Shown here in pieces: positions 5,379 to 5,449 of a stretch of DNA of 5,449 nt. The DNA is from Promethearchaeota archaeon (lineage in GTDB: Archaea; Asgardarchaeota; Lokiarchaeia; Sigynarchaeales; SOKP01), in assembly GCA_016839425.1 (NCBI GenBank), contig JAEOUI010000142.1, positions 1 to 5,449 of the forward strand, read 5' to 3'. The translations under genes were made by a program, and so were the position numbers. Position 1 is the stretch's first letter. Each line of letters opens with the position of its first letter. Below the pieces are notes generated by a model. It was not told the origin of the DNA. It saw only the letters and a list, made by a program, of their open reading frames with translations, and searched no databases.

Positions 5379-5449
5379 ATGAATTCAGAATTGAAAAAGA
5401 TGCCGATATATGATTTAAAAAAGGAAATTAAAACCTTTTTAAATTCGAG
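5379..5449 (+). CDS. N-terminal start of a further gene, cut by the window end
   Basis: An ATG 17 bases after the preceding stop opens a frame that stays open to the last base. It gives 23 residues beginning MNSELKKMPIYDLKKEIKTF, plus two bases of the next codon. The peptide is charged and looks like an amphipathic helix; no family can be named from so little. The short spacing suggests co-transcription with the membrane protein gene. A second ATG at 5400 is an alternative start. No Shine-Dalgarno sequence is clear. Confidence 0.55.
   Translation, partial: MNSELKKMPIYDLKKEIKTFLNS

Noticed and set aside
1..5449. tRNA, rRNA, CRISPR, insertion sequence or attachment site
   Set aside because: No tRNA-like cloverleaf, regularly spaced repeats, transposase motifs or terminal inverted repeats were seen by eye. 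A covariance-model scan would be decisive for small RNAs.

Overview
This AT-rich window is most likely archaeal. Three things point that way: an endonuclease Q-type PHP/zinc-finger protein, the tail of what looks like the archaeal nucleotidyltransferase family COG1665, and genes with TATA-like boxes and no Shine-Dalgarno sequence, one apparently leaderless. An Asgard (Lokiarchaeia-like) or other AT-rich uncultured archaeon would fit the FtsZ and the lineage-specific membrane proteins, but that is impression, not proof.

Layout: (1) 1-345, 3' end of a probable nucleotidyltransferase gene. (2) 346-720, no intact gene, but a decayed C-terminal copy of the next gene at about 402-587. (3) 721-1266, an intact four-helix membrane protein of unknown function, followed by a T-rich terminator. 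(4) 1374-2687, an endonuclease Q-like DNA repair nuclease behind a well-placed TATA box. (5) 2730-3050 on the minus strand, a small zinc-ribbon protein convergent with the nuclease gene. (6) 3051-3258, a 208-base divergent promoter region with a thrice-repeated AT-rich octamer. (7) 3259-4467, FtsZ with an unusually long N-terminal extension and almost no C-terminal tail. (8) 4561-5361, a roughly seven-helix membrane protein faintly resembling Bax inhibitor-1 (TMBIM) proteins. (9) 5379-5449, the first codons of another gene cut by the window edge.

The genes do not form one obvious pathway. FtsZ (division) and the nuclease (repair of deaminated DNA) are housekeeping-type genes. They sit among small lineage-specific genes, mostly as single-gene units with their own promoters and T-tract terminators. 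The last two genes, 17 bases apart, are the only likely co-transcribed pair. I do not see a clear new multi-gene system. The best leads are the FtsZ architecture, the decayed paralogue, and the uncharacterised zinc-ribbon and membrane proteins.
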